Shown here: one piece after another, positions 7,778 through 15,028 of the stretch
Numbering within the stretch: the first letter of the stretch is position 1
Layout: every line of letters starts with the position of its first letter
Source of the DNA: a bacterium
GTDB taxonomy: Bacteria; UBP6; UBA1177
Length of the DNA: 46,097 bases
Direction of reading: 5' to 3'
Assembly: GCA_017405875.1 (NCBI GenBank)
Contig: JAFQZM010000034.1
Span: 1 to 46,097 of the forward strand
Translations under genes and position numbers: made by a program
Notes under the pieces: model-generated
Told to the model about the DNA's origin: nothing
The model's input: only the letters and a program-made list of their open reading frames with translations
Database searches by the model: none

Positions 7778-9034
7778 TTAAAGGTCTGTCGGAGAGCAGA
7801 TGAAGCCTTTTATTGCGGTCGCAGCGGCAGTCGCCGGGCTTGCGAGATATATCTCGGACTGGTTGCAGCCCATTCTGCCTTTGAAGTTTCGGTTTGCCGT
7901 GCTGACAGTGATTTCGCCGGGTGCCATGATACCTTCGTGTGCACCGAGACATGGTCCGCAGCCGGGGTTAAGGATAATCCCGCCCGCTTCGACGAAAATT
8001 TTGAAAAGTCCTTCTTCCATCGCCTTGAGATAGATGTCGGAACTTGCCGGAAGAACGAGAAGCCTCGTCTCTTTCGCGATATGTTTGCCTTTGAGTATCT
8101 CAGCGGCGATCCTGAAGTCTTCGATCCGGCCGTTCGTGCATGTTCCGATCAGCACCTGGTTGACTTTGACGTCGTGCATGCTGCTGACTTTGCTGACGTT
8201 GTCTACCGTGTGCGGCATTGCGACCATCGGCTCGATCTCGGAAACGTCAATCTCAAGAGTTTCTGCGTATTCGGCATCTGCATCGGGATAGATCGGAGTG
8301 TAGGCGTCACGCGGGATTCCGTGTTTTTCAAGGAAGCTGAAAACTTTCTCGTCGGGTGCCATGTATCCGTTTTTCGCACCGATTTCAACTGACATATTCG
8401 TAAAAACGAGTCTGTCTGCAAGTTCGATGTTTTCAATGTAATCGCCTGAAAACTCTACGCTTTTATAAAGTGCACCGTCAACTTTGATAAGTCCTGCGAT
8501 GTGAAGGAGAACGTCTTTTGACGAAACATAGGGTTTCGGCTTTCCCTTGAGGACGATTTTCATCGATTCGGGAACTTTGAGCCAGATTTCGCCTGTCGCC
8601 CAGATGCCCGCCGATTCGCTTCTGCCGATACCGGTCGAGAATGCGCCGAGCGCGCCGTATGTTACCGTGTGGGAGTCGCTGCCGACGATGAATTTGCCGG
8701 GAAGCGCGAAACCTTCTTCAACCGTGACCTGGTGGCATATTCCGCGGCCGCAGTCGTAGAAATTCTTTATTCCCTGTTCCTTGATGAACTGACGCACAGT
8801 CTGGTGGTTTGTCGCCGCCTTTTCGTTTGCAGCCGGTACGATGTGGTCAAGAATTATCAGGATCTGATTCGGATCATCGACCTTTTTTCCACCCATTTTC
8901 TTGAAGGTGGAATAGATCGCCGCGCTGTTGTCATGTGTAAGAACGTGGTCCGGTCTGATAGTCAGGATAGTTCCCGGAACGACCGGTCTTCCCGCCATTT
9001 TCGAAAAAATCTTCTCAGCAAAAGTCTGTCCCAT
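7778..9034 (-). CDS. LeuC/homoaconitase-type dehydratase large subunit
   Basis: A 418-residue aconitase-superfamily large subunit, in the length class of archaeal-type LeuC and homoaconitase (bacterial long LeuC is about 465). The [4Fe-4S] ligands are visible: Cys299 in IGTCTNGR, and Cys359 and Cys362 in NPGCGPCLG. 'VGSDSHTVTYGALGAF' is the conserved active-site strand. It would isomerise 3-isopropylmalate (leucine synthesis) or a homologous 2-alkylmalate. The required small (swivelling) subunit gene is not adjacent, where it usually is. The next gene downstream is aspartate aminotransferase, which gives no clear pathway. The start has GAGGTG just before it. Superfamily is certain, substrate is not. 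Confidence 0.85.
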   Translation of the reverse strand: MGQTFAEKIFSKMAGRPVVPGTILTIRPDHVLTHDNSAAIYSTFKKMGGKKVDDPNQILIILDHIVPAANEKAATNHQTVRQFIKEQGIKNFYDCGRGICHQVTVEEGFALPGKFIVGSDSHTVTYGALGAFSTGIGRSESAGIWATGEIWLKVPESMKIVLKGKPKPYVSSKDVLLHIAGLIKVDGALYKSVEFSGDYIENIELADRLVFTNMSVEIGAKNGYMAPDEKVFSFLEKHGIPRDAYTPIYPDADAEYAETLEIDVSEIEPMVAMPHTVDNVSKVSSMHDVKVNQVLIGTCTNGRIEDFRIAAEILKGKHIAKETRLLVLPASSDIYLKAMEEGLFKIFVEAGGIILNPGCGPCLGAHEGIMAPGEITVSTANRNFKGRMGCNQSEIYLASPATAAATAIKGFICSPTDL

Positions 9035-9116
9035 TTTTCACCTCGTAATTGAACAAAAACCTAAAAATCGGCGGATTTTGGCACTTTTTAAGAATAACTC
9101 AACTTTTTATGTGATT

Positions 9117-10106
9117 TTAATTAACGCAGGAGTGACCGTTCCAGTTGAAACCCTCTTTGCATTTGAAGCGGCATTCGTTGCCGTATTCGATATAACATTT
9201 GACTACTCCGTCTTCAACTTTCAATTCTCCGCAGTTGCAGGAGTAGTAGCATTTTCCGGTCGTTTCTTCAAAAGTATAGTCGTTGCTGCAGCCTGTAACA
9301 GTGTTTGGCAGAGCTTCTCCGTTATAGGTGTATGGCTGAGTCAGTTCGACCTGGACACCGTTTTTTATGCGGTAAAGCGTGCCCGACCCGCAGCAGGGTT
9401 TTGCTGAATCTTTGAATGTTCCGCTTTCCGGATTATATTCGTTGAAACACTGTTCTATCGCTGTTTTTCCGTTTTTGTCGATGAATATCGTTCCGGCATC
9501 TGTTTCTTCAAGGTATGCTCCCGGTATTATCCTTCCGCATTCGACGCATTCATTGTTTTTCGGAGCTGTTCCTTCGGGGCAGGAAACCTGTGTAGTGTTA
9601 TGAGGCTCTTCGGGCATAACTACGAGAGTCGTTTTTGCCGCTTCTTCATTGTAAACCGGTTCGGTAGAGTAATTTTCAAAATCCGGGTTCCCATAGATCA
9701 CCAACATACATTCCGAGGGATTCCACTCTGCGTTTTCCGGAAGCTCTTCGCAGCGGTAGTCTACCGTAACTCCCTTGTCATCGATCACTTCCTCTTCGGA
9801 GTTGTCATAGTCATGGGTTTCGTCGTCCTCGTCCTGCAGAGTGTCTCCGTCATATTCCGGAGCGGTATCACCATCAACAGGTGTCGTATCACTGTCGTCG
9901 GGAAGAGTGTCGCCTTCAACAGGGGTCGTATCGCTGTCATCGATAACTGTGTCGCCTTCATCCGGTGAAGGAACAGTGTCGGCATCGTCATCATTTTGAG
10001 TTTCCTGCTGTTCTGAGGATCCCGGCGTCGTGATCCTTATGCCTTCATCGCATGAAACTGCACAAAACAGTGCGGAAACTGCAAGAATCGCAAAGATTTT
10101 TTTCAT
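9117..10106 (-). CDS. Acidic-linker, cysteine-rich lipoprotein of unknown function
   Basis: A 329-residue lipoprotein. The signal peptide ends in AVSC (Cys19), and the next residue is Asp, which in enterobacteria keeps lipoproteins in the inner membrane. Residues about 39-115 are an Asp/Glu/Thr/Pro linker with a 14-residue repeat (GDT..DDSDTTPV.). The rest is cysteine-rich, with 'CPEGTAPKNNECVECG', 'CNCGELK' and a final 'CRFKCKEGFNWNGHSCVN' that resembles an EGF-like loop. The start at 10106 was chosen because GGAGG lies 7 bases upstream, whereas the longer frame has no such site. It has its own promoter behind rarA. Function unknown; a surface adhesion or binding role is a guess. Confidence 0.75.
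   Translation of the reverse strand: MKKIFAILAVSALFCAVSCDEGIRITTPGSSEQQETQNDDDADTVPSPDEGDTVIDDSDTTPVEGDTLPDDSDTTPVDGDTAPEYDGDTLQDEDDETHDYDNSEEEVIDDKGVTVDYRCEELPENAEWNPSECMLVIYGNPDFENYSTEPVYNEEAAKTTLVVMPEEPHNTTQVSCPEGTAPKNNECVECGRIIPGAYLEETDAGTIFIDKNGKTAIEQCFNEYNPESGTFKDSAKPCCGSGTLYRIKNGVQVELTQPYTYNGEALPNTVTGCSNDYTFEETTGKCYYSCNCGELKVEDGVVKCYIEYGNECRFKCKEGFNWNGHSCVN
9831..9956. repeat. 42-base coding tandem repeat (acidic linker)
   Basis: Three tandem units of 14 codons (GDTVIDDSDTTPVE, GDTLPDDSDTTPVD, GDTAPEYDGDTLQD) in the lipoprotein linker. The first two are nearly identical at DNA level; the third has drifted. Confidence 0.8.
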
Positions 10107-10155
10107 GGCACTGCCTCCGTAAAGTTGATAAGTTACAAATATCAAAAAACAACAA

Positions 10156-10183
10156 ATTATAAGGAAAAACGGAAAAATGGCAA
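10156..10183 (-). promoter_or_regulatory. Predicted promoter of the 9117-10106 lipoprotein
   Basis: Minus-strand TTGCCA, 16 bases, then a perfect TATAAT, ending 49 bases before the start codon and lying just after the rarA stop. It is one of the best matches in the window. Confidence 0.6.
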
Positions 10184-10187
10184 CGAA

Positions 10188-11417
10188 TTATTTTTTGATT
10201 TTTTCCCAGTATTCTTTGATTTTTGCTTCGTAGCCGATGTTTTTCATCCTGTAGAATTGCGGCGGCTCGACATCCCCTGGGAAATAGCGCTGGTCGACCC
10301 AGTGGTTTTCGTAATCGTGCGGATATTTGTAGTTTCCTTTCTCTTCGCCGGGAGCAAAAGAGGAGTCGTTGATGAGGTGATTCGGGATCTCAAGTGTCGG
10401 GTTTTCCTTGAAATAATCTTCGGCGGCGTGAAGTCCAAGATAACTTGCGTTGCTTTTGGGAGCGGTTGCCAGATAGTTAACGATGTGGGCTAAAATTATC
10501 TTTCCTTCCGGATATCCCACGGCCTGAAAGGCGTGAAGTGCTGCTACTGCGAGCTCAAGCGCCCTCGGATCGGCGTTTCCCACGTCTTCGGAAGCAAAAA
10601 TTATCATTCTGCGAAGTAAAAACAGCGGGTTGTCGCCCGATTCTATCATTTTGATGAGATAGTAAAGCGCTGCGTCGGGGTCACTGCCGCGGAGACTTTT
10701 GATGAAAGCAGAGATAGTGCGGTAGTGAAAGTCTCCCGTTTTGTCGTACTGATTGGGATTTTCGACCAACTCCATCACGTTTTCCCGCGTGATTTTGCCG
10801 CCTCCGCTAAGGTGGAATGCGCTTTCCATGATAGAAACTGCGATGCGTACATCTCCGGAAGCCTCTTTTGCAATAATTTCAAGGAGTTCTTCATCAATTT
10901 CGGCCTTAAGATAATCGACCGCGCGGTGCAAAACCGTGATTATGTCGGAAACTGAAATTTTCGAGAAACGGACGCTTCTGGCGCGTGAAAGCAGGGCGTT
11001 GTTGACATAAAACGACGGATTTTCGGTAGTTGCACCGATAAAAATAACACCTTCGTTTTCGATCATCGGCAGAAAAATATCCTGCTGCGCCTTGTTGAAG
11101 CGGTGGATCTCGTCGATAAAAACAATCTGCTTGTCAACGAAAACCGATTCTCTGTCTTTGTAAAGTATCTTTTTTATGTCTGCGGAACTGTCGGTTACTG
11201 CTGAAAATTTGTAGAGTTTTGCTCCGTAAAGCCCTGCTGCGATGCGCGCAACCGTCGTTTTGCCGGTTCCGGGCGGGCCGTAAAAGACCATCGAGGGGAG
11301 AAAGCCGGATTTAAGGAACGATTTCAAAAGTTTTATGACATTCTGCTGACCTACGACTTCATCGAATGTTTCGGGCCGGAGCACCGAATACAGAGGAATG
11401 TAAGCTGAATCGTTCAT
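10188..11417 (-). CDS. rarA: Replication-associated recombination protein A (RarA/MgsA AAA+ ATPase)
   Basis: A 409-residue AAA+ ATPase related to clamp loaders, which acts at stalled replication forks. The Walker A motif GPPGTGKT is at residues 47-54 and Walker B 'VFIDEIHRF' near residue 100. '[19 protein letters not shown]' is the sensor and arginine-finger region typical of RarA/WRNIP1. The C-terminal part ('[19 protein letters not shown]', '[17 protein letters not shown]', '[12 protein letters not shown]') is the RarA-specific tetramerisation half. Its start overlaps the upstream ApbE-like gene by 4 bases, so the two are translated in coupling. Identification is firm. Confidence 0.95.
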   Translation of the reverse strand: MNDSAYIPLYSVLRPETFDEVVGQQNVIKLLKSFLKSGFLPSMVFYGPPGTGKTTVARIAAGLYGAKLYKFSAVTDSSADIKKILYKDRESVFVDKQIVFIDEIHRFNKAQQDIFLPMIENEGVIFIGATTENPSFYVNNALLSRARSVRFSKISVSDIITVLHRAVDYLKAEIDEELLEIIAKEASGDVRIAVSIMESAFHLSGGGKITRENVMELVENPNQYDKTGDFHYRTISAFIKSLRGSDPDAALYYLIKMIESGDNPLFLLRRMIIFASEDVGNADPRALELAVAALHAFQAVGYPEGKIILAHIVNYLATAPKSNASYLGLHAAEDYFKENPTLEIPNHLINDSSFAPGEEKGNYKYPHDYENHWVDQRYFPGDVEPPQFYRMKNIGYEAKIKEYWEKIKK

Positions 11418-13078
11418 TTCTTTTTGGCCGGAACCGTGCCGTCGGGATTGAGGCCGCGAGCCTTGTAGTCGGCTTTGATTTTAGCCTCTTTAACATCTTC
11501 CGGAGTCATGAAAAGCTCTTTGTGCTTTTCGGGAACGAATACGGTCGAATCGTTTTTGAGGACTGCGAAAATCGTGTTGGGAAAACCTTTTTCGTGGTCG
11601 GCGATCCGTGCGTCGTCCGAGATGAAAAGAGAGTAGGAGAGCATGCGTGCTCTGACCGGATCTTCCTCGTCAATTACGAACGCAGCCAGATTGTTTTCAA
11701 CATTTTCGGCTGTTCTCCAGTCGACCGGAGTATCGTATTTGCGGAACATTGTCTTTTTGATCGGATCAAAGAAGTAGGTTTTGTCCGGATAATCCTTTTT
11801 GAGCTGGATGAGATAAGCGTTTTTCGCGTCGTATTCCTTAATGGAATCGAGGTCTTTTCTTATTTTTTCGCTAAGCTCTTCCATCCTCACCATTATCACA
11901 TTTTCGTTACGCCGCGTGATGACGAAATAACCTTCTTCAGGCATGAGCTTTATCGCGCCGCGTATTTTGTCTGTGACTGAGAAAGGATCGTCGATCGAAA
12001 CAGACCAGCGGACGTATTCTTTCGGGAGTTTCCACATTCCGTGGCGGTCTCCGAGATAAATGAGATAGTTGAATTTCACTTTCGGCAGTTTTTCCTTGAG
12101 CTGCTTCATGAAAAGGGCTTCCCTGAAGAAGTTTACGTCAATGCTGACGTTCGGGCTCAGGATTTTTACGCTTTTTTTCTCATCGTTGAGCTCGATTTTT
12201 TTAGGATCTGCGTACGGAACAAACGCTTTTGCATTCTCGAATTTCGGAGCTTCGTCGATCGTCGAGTGGATTTTGATGTGCGCTAAAATGTTGAGCAGGA
12301 GCGCCTTTTTTTCGTTTTCGGAAATCGAAGAGGGTTTAGAAAGGGCGTCTTTCAGCATTCTTGCAAAAGTTTTATCCGCCATTTTGTAGATCTGATCAGC
12401 GATATCCTCTACCGAAGATGCCGAGTCGGTCTTTTCCTTCGTCAGAGTGTCGAGAAGTTTCTTTCTGTTCTGAATTTCGCTGGGGGAAAGCATCGGATTG
12501 TCGAAAAGATAGTTAAGAACGACTTCTGCTTTTGCGTAAGCCGTTGATTTCTTTTTGTAATTCCGATACTGACGATCCCAGAATCCAGAAATTTCGCCCG
12601 AAGCCAGGTTGTAGTAAGAAATTTCAGACATTTTTTTGCCGGTTTCAAGAAGCCCGTAAAGCGCAGGGAACGACGAAAGATTCTGCTCTTCCTTAATAGT
12701 TTCGCCGGTTTTTGAGTGAGTCTCGTTTATGAGCTTGGCGACATTCAGCATTTCGTTCACTTCGTTTTCAGACTGCCGGATCATCGCGTAAAACTCTTTG
12801 CTCCAGAATTCCGAACCAAGATTAGTAGCTCTTATCACGAGTTTGTTTTCTTCAAAAACCGTGTAGGTTATAGGCTGTTCCACGAAAAAATCTTTGTAGT
12901 AATCGGAATACTGCTTTGCTGCGGCAAAACGGTCGTATTCTTTATCACTCGTCCATTTGATCATGAAATAGAGGAAAAGCCCGCCGACAATGATAAGCAG
13001 GATTAAATAGCGCCAGTGTGAACTGCCGTTTCTTCCGGTGGCAAGTTCCGAGGCGCGAACTTTTCTTTTGGGAGACAT
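11414..13078 (-). CDS. Membrane-anchored protein with a degenerate ApbE (flavin transferase) fold
   Basis: A 554-residue protein with a basic N-terminus, one membrane helix (residues about 24-42) and a long extracytoplasmic part. The order of segments follows the ApbE FAD:protein FMN transferase family. 'SFPALYGLLETGKKMSEISY...' ending in 'GFW' matches the family's 'GaFD...LW' region. 'KKIELNDEKKSVKILSPNVS' leads into a 'NYLIYLGDRHG' strand near residue 342 (usually NLGGD), then 'WSVSIDDPFS', then 'RARMLSYSLF' where active enzymes have DADALST. The aspartates that bind magnesium there read as Arg, and the KG motif is missing, so it is probably inactive as a transferase. It sits between khpA (1-base overlap) and rarA (4-base overlap). 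The alignment is from memory. Confidence 0.5.
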   Translation of the reverse strand: MSPKRKVRASELATGRNGSSHWRYLILLIIVGGLFLYFMIKWTSDKEYDRFAAAKQYSDYYKDFFVEQPITYTVFEENKLVIRATNLGSEFWSKEFYAMIRQSENEVNEMLNVAKLINETHSKTGETIKEEQNLSSFPALYGLLETGKKMSEISYYNLASGEISGFWDRQYRNYKKKSTAYAKAEVVLNYLFDNPMLSPSEIQNRKKLLDTLTKEKTDSASSVEDIADQIYKMADKTFARMLKDALSKPSSISENEKKALLLNILAHIKIHSTIDEAPKFENAKAFVPYADPKKIELNDEKKSVKILSPNVSIDVNFFREALFMKQLKEKLPKVKFNYLIYLGDRHGMWKLPKEYVRWSVSIDDPFSVTDKIRGAIKLMPEEGYFVITRRNENVIMVRMEELSEKIRKDLDSIKEYDAKNAYLIQLKKDYPDKTYFFDPIKKTMFRKYDTPVDWRTAENVENNLAAFVIDEEDPVRARMLSYSLFISDDARIADHEKGFPNTIFAVLKNDSTVFVPEKHKELFMTPEDVKEAKIKADYKARGLNPDGTVPAKKK

Positions 13079-13317
13079 TATTTGTTCTCTTCGATGATTT
13101 CCAAAACGACTTTCTGATTCTGACGGCTTGCAACTGCGCTGATGAGCGTGCGGAGAGCGTTTGCGGTTCTGCCGCTTTTGCCGATGACTTTGCCTACATC
13201 TTCCGGAGCGACCCTGAGTTCGATGATGGCGGTATTCTTTCCTTCGATGTAGCTGACTTCAACTGCCTCGGGAACATCAACCAGTTTTTTTGCAATAAAT
13301 TCAACAAATTCTTTCAT
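13078..13317 (-). CDS. khpA: KH-domain RNA-binding protein KhpA
   Basis: A 79-residue single KH domain protein (YlqC/KhpA family) that binds RNA in the cytoplasm, usually with KhpB/EloR. The RNA-binding GKVIGKSGR loop is at residues 42-50, followed by the helix 'TANALRTLISA'. Start ATG 13317 has GGAGG 6 bases upstream, so a longer frame from a TTG at 13329 is unlikely. Its stop shares one base with the start of the ApbE-like gene (TAATG). In many genomes this gene lies between rpsP and rimM; here it leads a different operon. Confidence 0.9.
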   Translation of the reverse strand: MKEFVEFIAKKLVDVPEAVEVSYIEGKNTAIIELRVAPEDVGKVIGKSGRTANALRTLISAVASRQNQKVVLEIIEENK

Positions 13318-13372
13318 GAGATCCTCCAAATGATCAGGTTAGAAAACAACTCTTAACACGACAAAACATATA

Positions 13373-13400
13373 ATTTTATATGGTTTTTGATGAAATGCAA
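13373..13400 (-). promoter_or_regulatory. Predicted promoter of khpA-apbE-like-rarA operon
   Basis: Minus-strand TTGCAT, 16 bases, TAAAAT, ending 55 bases before the khpA start. The -10 box lies inside a perfect AT-only hairpin (7-base arms CATATAA/TTATATG, bases 13367-13382). Confidence 0.5.
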
Positions 13401-13412
13401 TTTTTTATAAAA

Positions 13413-14981
13413 TTATTGTTGTCCTGTTCCAGGTTTGTGTTCGTAAACATCCCACCTGAAGTTGTCGATGAGAACAAGGGAATCGTACTGCGCATCGTTC
13501 AGATCCCAGATGGCGAGTCTCAAAGTGATGATTTCGCCGCCTTTAACATTTCCGCGAGTCGTGAGCCAGCCTGTTCCGCCGTGTGATTCAAAGCCTGTTC
13601 CCTTAAGTTCTTCCGTTCCTGTGCAGGATGTTACTTCGACATGGTAGTTTTGAGCATTGTTTCCGTTTACGTTTTTGCATTGAGTAAAAAGCCCTGCCGG
13701 AGCTAAATTTATACCTACAGGGTTGCCGTTGCTGTCCATCGCAAGATTTTTATCGGTCGGATTCTGCAAAGCAGGATTGCTGCTTTTGTAATCTGAATCA
13801 AGAAGCGCAATGAAAAAGTCGTTGTACTGCGAGCATATCCACTTCGGGTATTCTTCTGTCAAAAAATAGATGTTGAAACTGAATGATTTTGCTGTTTTCG
13901 GAGTTTTTATCCTCATTTTAAGCATAACTGCATTGCGGACACCTCCTTTGGTTCCGGAATGATCTTCTCCGGTTTCTTCGTCTTTGCATACCGGAGCTGC
14001 CGGAAATTCATTGTCATTCGCTTCAAGCCAGTCTTCCGGAGCGCCTGAATAATTATCCAAAGAGGTGTATCCGGTGAAAGGATCTGTGACCAATCCTGTA
14101 CTCAAACCAAGCATGAGTCCGCCTTCACGCGGTTTTATGAGATCGCCGAGTTTTGAAAGCATACCGTTGCTTCCTTTGTGGACATTGGAGGATTTGCCTG
14201 TCGGAGTCAGTATTTCTGCGCTTATAAGCCCCCATTCCTCAGAATCTTCAGTTGTAGTCTGGCAGATGCCTATTGCTTTTGCGTAATCGTAAGGATCGGT
14301 CGAATCCTGCTGGATTTCCGAATCGCAGTCGTAAATAATTTCTTCATGTTCATATATACAGAGATGATCCTGATTTCCGCTATCCCATGCTTCTTTCGGG
14401 AACGGACAGACGTCTGTCGTTTCACAGCAGTCGGAACATGAGCCGTGCCCGTCACCGTCGAAATCGGTTCCGTCGTCAACGACACCGTTGCAGTCGTCGT
14501 CAATGCCGTTGCCGCAGAGTTCGTTGCCGGTTTCGTAAACAGGAAGAACTTCGCCAACGCATTTTCCCCATTTTCCGTCATCTTTGCAGGTGCTTATTCC
14601 GGCTTTGCACGGACCGATATTTTCCGTTTCCGGAAGTCCCTGATAGTTGCATTTCTGTGTGTCACCGGGAGTGCAGTTTCCGGTTATCGGATCGTTGTCA
14701 TCGGGGTTTTCCGGATTTTCAGTGTCTCCGACATCTTCGGAATGGTCGGCATCGTTTTTTTCAGGTGCATCGGAATCACTGTCGTTTTTTTCATTTTCTT
14801 CGTCAGAGCTTTCAATACAAATTTTCTTTTCGGAATCGCATGTCAGACCTATCATACAGTCAAAAGCCGATTCGCATTTTTGACCGATGCCGGCAGTATT
14901 TTCCTCATCTTCGTCATCGGAGCATGAAACGAACAAAAATACAAAAAACGCAAGCAATATACCGAGTTTGAAAAGCTTCAT
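13413..14981 (-). CDS. MopE-type, choice-of-anchor-L-like lipoprotein (paralog 1)
   Basis: A 522-residue lipoprotein, Cys20 in FVSC followed by Ser-Asp-Asp. Order: lipid anchor; four-cysteine module C-x5-C-x5-C-x6-C (about residues 32-51); acidic Asp/Glu/Asn/Pro linker; a 'CTPGDTQKCNYQG' segment; the MopE putative metal-binding motif 'LCGNGIDDDCNGVVDDG' followed by 'DFDGDGHGSC'; then a C-terminal beta domain with 'FNIYFLTEEYPKWICSQYND' and 'FFIALLDSD', as in choice-of-anchor-L domains. It ends in GTGQQ, like its neighbour. Such proteins are cell-surface and probably bind calcium or copper through the DxDxDG loops. The start was chosen for GGAG at the right distance; the annotated frame could extend 8 codons upstream. 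Confidence 0.8.
   Translation of the reverse strand: MKLFKLGILLAFFVFLFVSCSDDEDEENTAGIGQKCESAFDCMIGLTCDSEKKICIESSDEENEKNDSDSDAPEKNDADHSEDVGDTENPENPDDNDPITGNCTPGDTQKCNYQGLPETENIGPCKAGISTCKDDGKWGKCVGEVLPVYETGNELCGNGIDDDCNGVVDDGTDFDGDGHGSCSDCCETTDVCPFPKEAWDSGNQDHLCIYEHEEIIYDCDSEIQQDSTDPYDYAKAIGICQTTTEDSEEWGLISAEILTPTGKSSNVHKGSNGMLSKLGDLIKPREGGLMLGLSTGLVTDPFTGYTSLDNYSGAPEDWLEANDNEFPAAPVCKDEETGEDHSGTKGGVRNAVMLKMRIKTPKTAKSFSFNIYFLTEEYPKWICSQYNDFFIALLDSDYKSSNPALQNPTDKNLAMDSNGNPVGINLAPAGLFTQCKNVNGNNAQNYHVEVTSCTGTEELKGTGFESHGGTGWLTTRGNVKGGEIITLRLAIWDLNDAQYDSLVLIDNFRWDVYEHKPGTGQQ
14455..14522. repeat. 68-base block identical to 16227-16294
   Basis: Encodes the MopE metal-binding motif. The DNA is identical over 68 bases to the matching part of the neighbouring paralog, including silent positions, while flanking sequence has diverged. 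Confidence 0.85.
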
Positions 14982-15028
14982 CCTATTCTCCAGCACAAAG
15001 ACCATTAATTAGTCGGTAAAAACTTAAA

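Noticed and set aside
9064-9079. AAAATC/GATTTT hairpin between the lipoprotein and the LeuC-type gene as a terminator
   Set aside because: The 6-base stem has only one GC pair and would be unstable; it is likely chance in AT-rich DNA.
13367-13382. AT-only perfect hairpin (CATATAA/TTATATG) as a terminator or operator
   Set aside because: It contains no GC pair in the core and coincides with a predicted -10 box; melting-prone promoter DNA explains it better.
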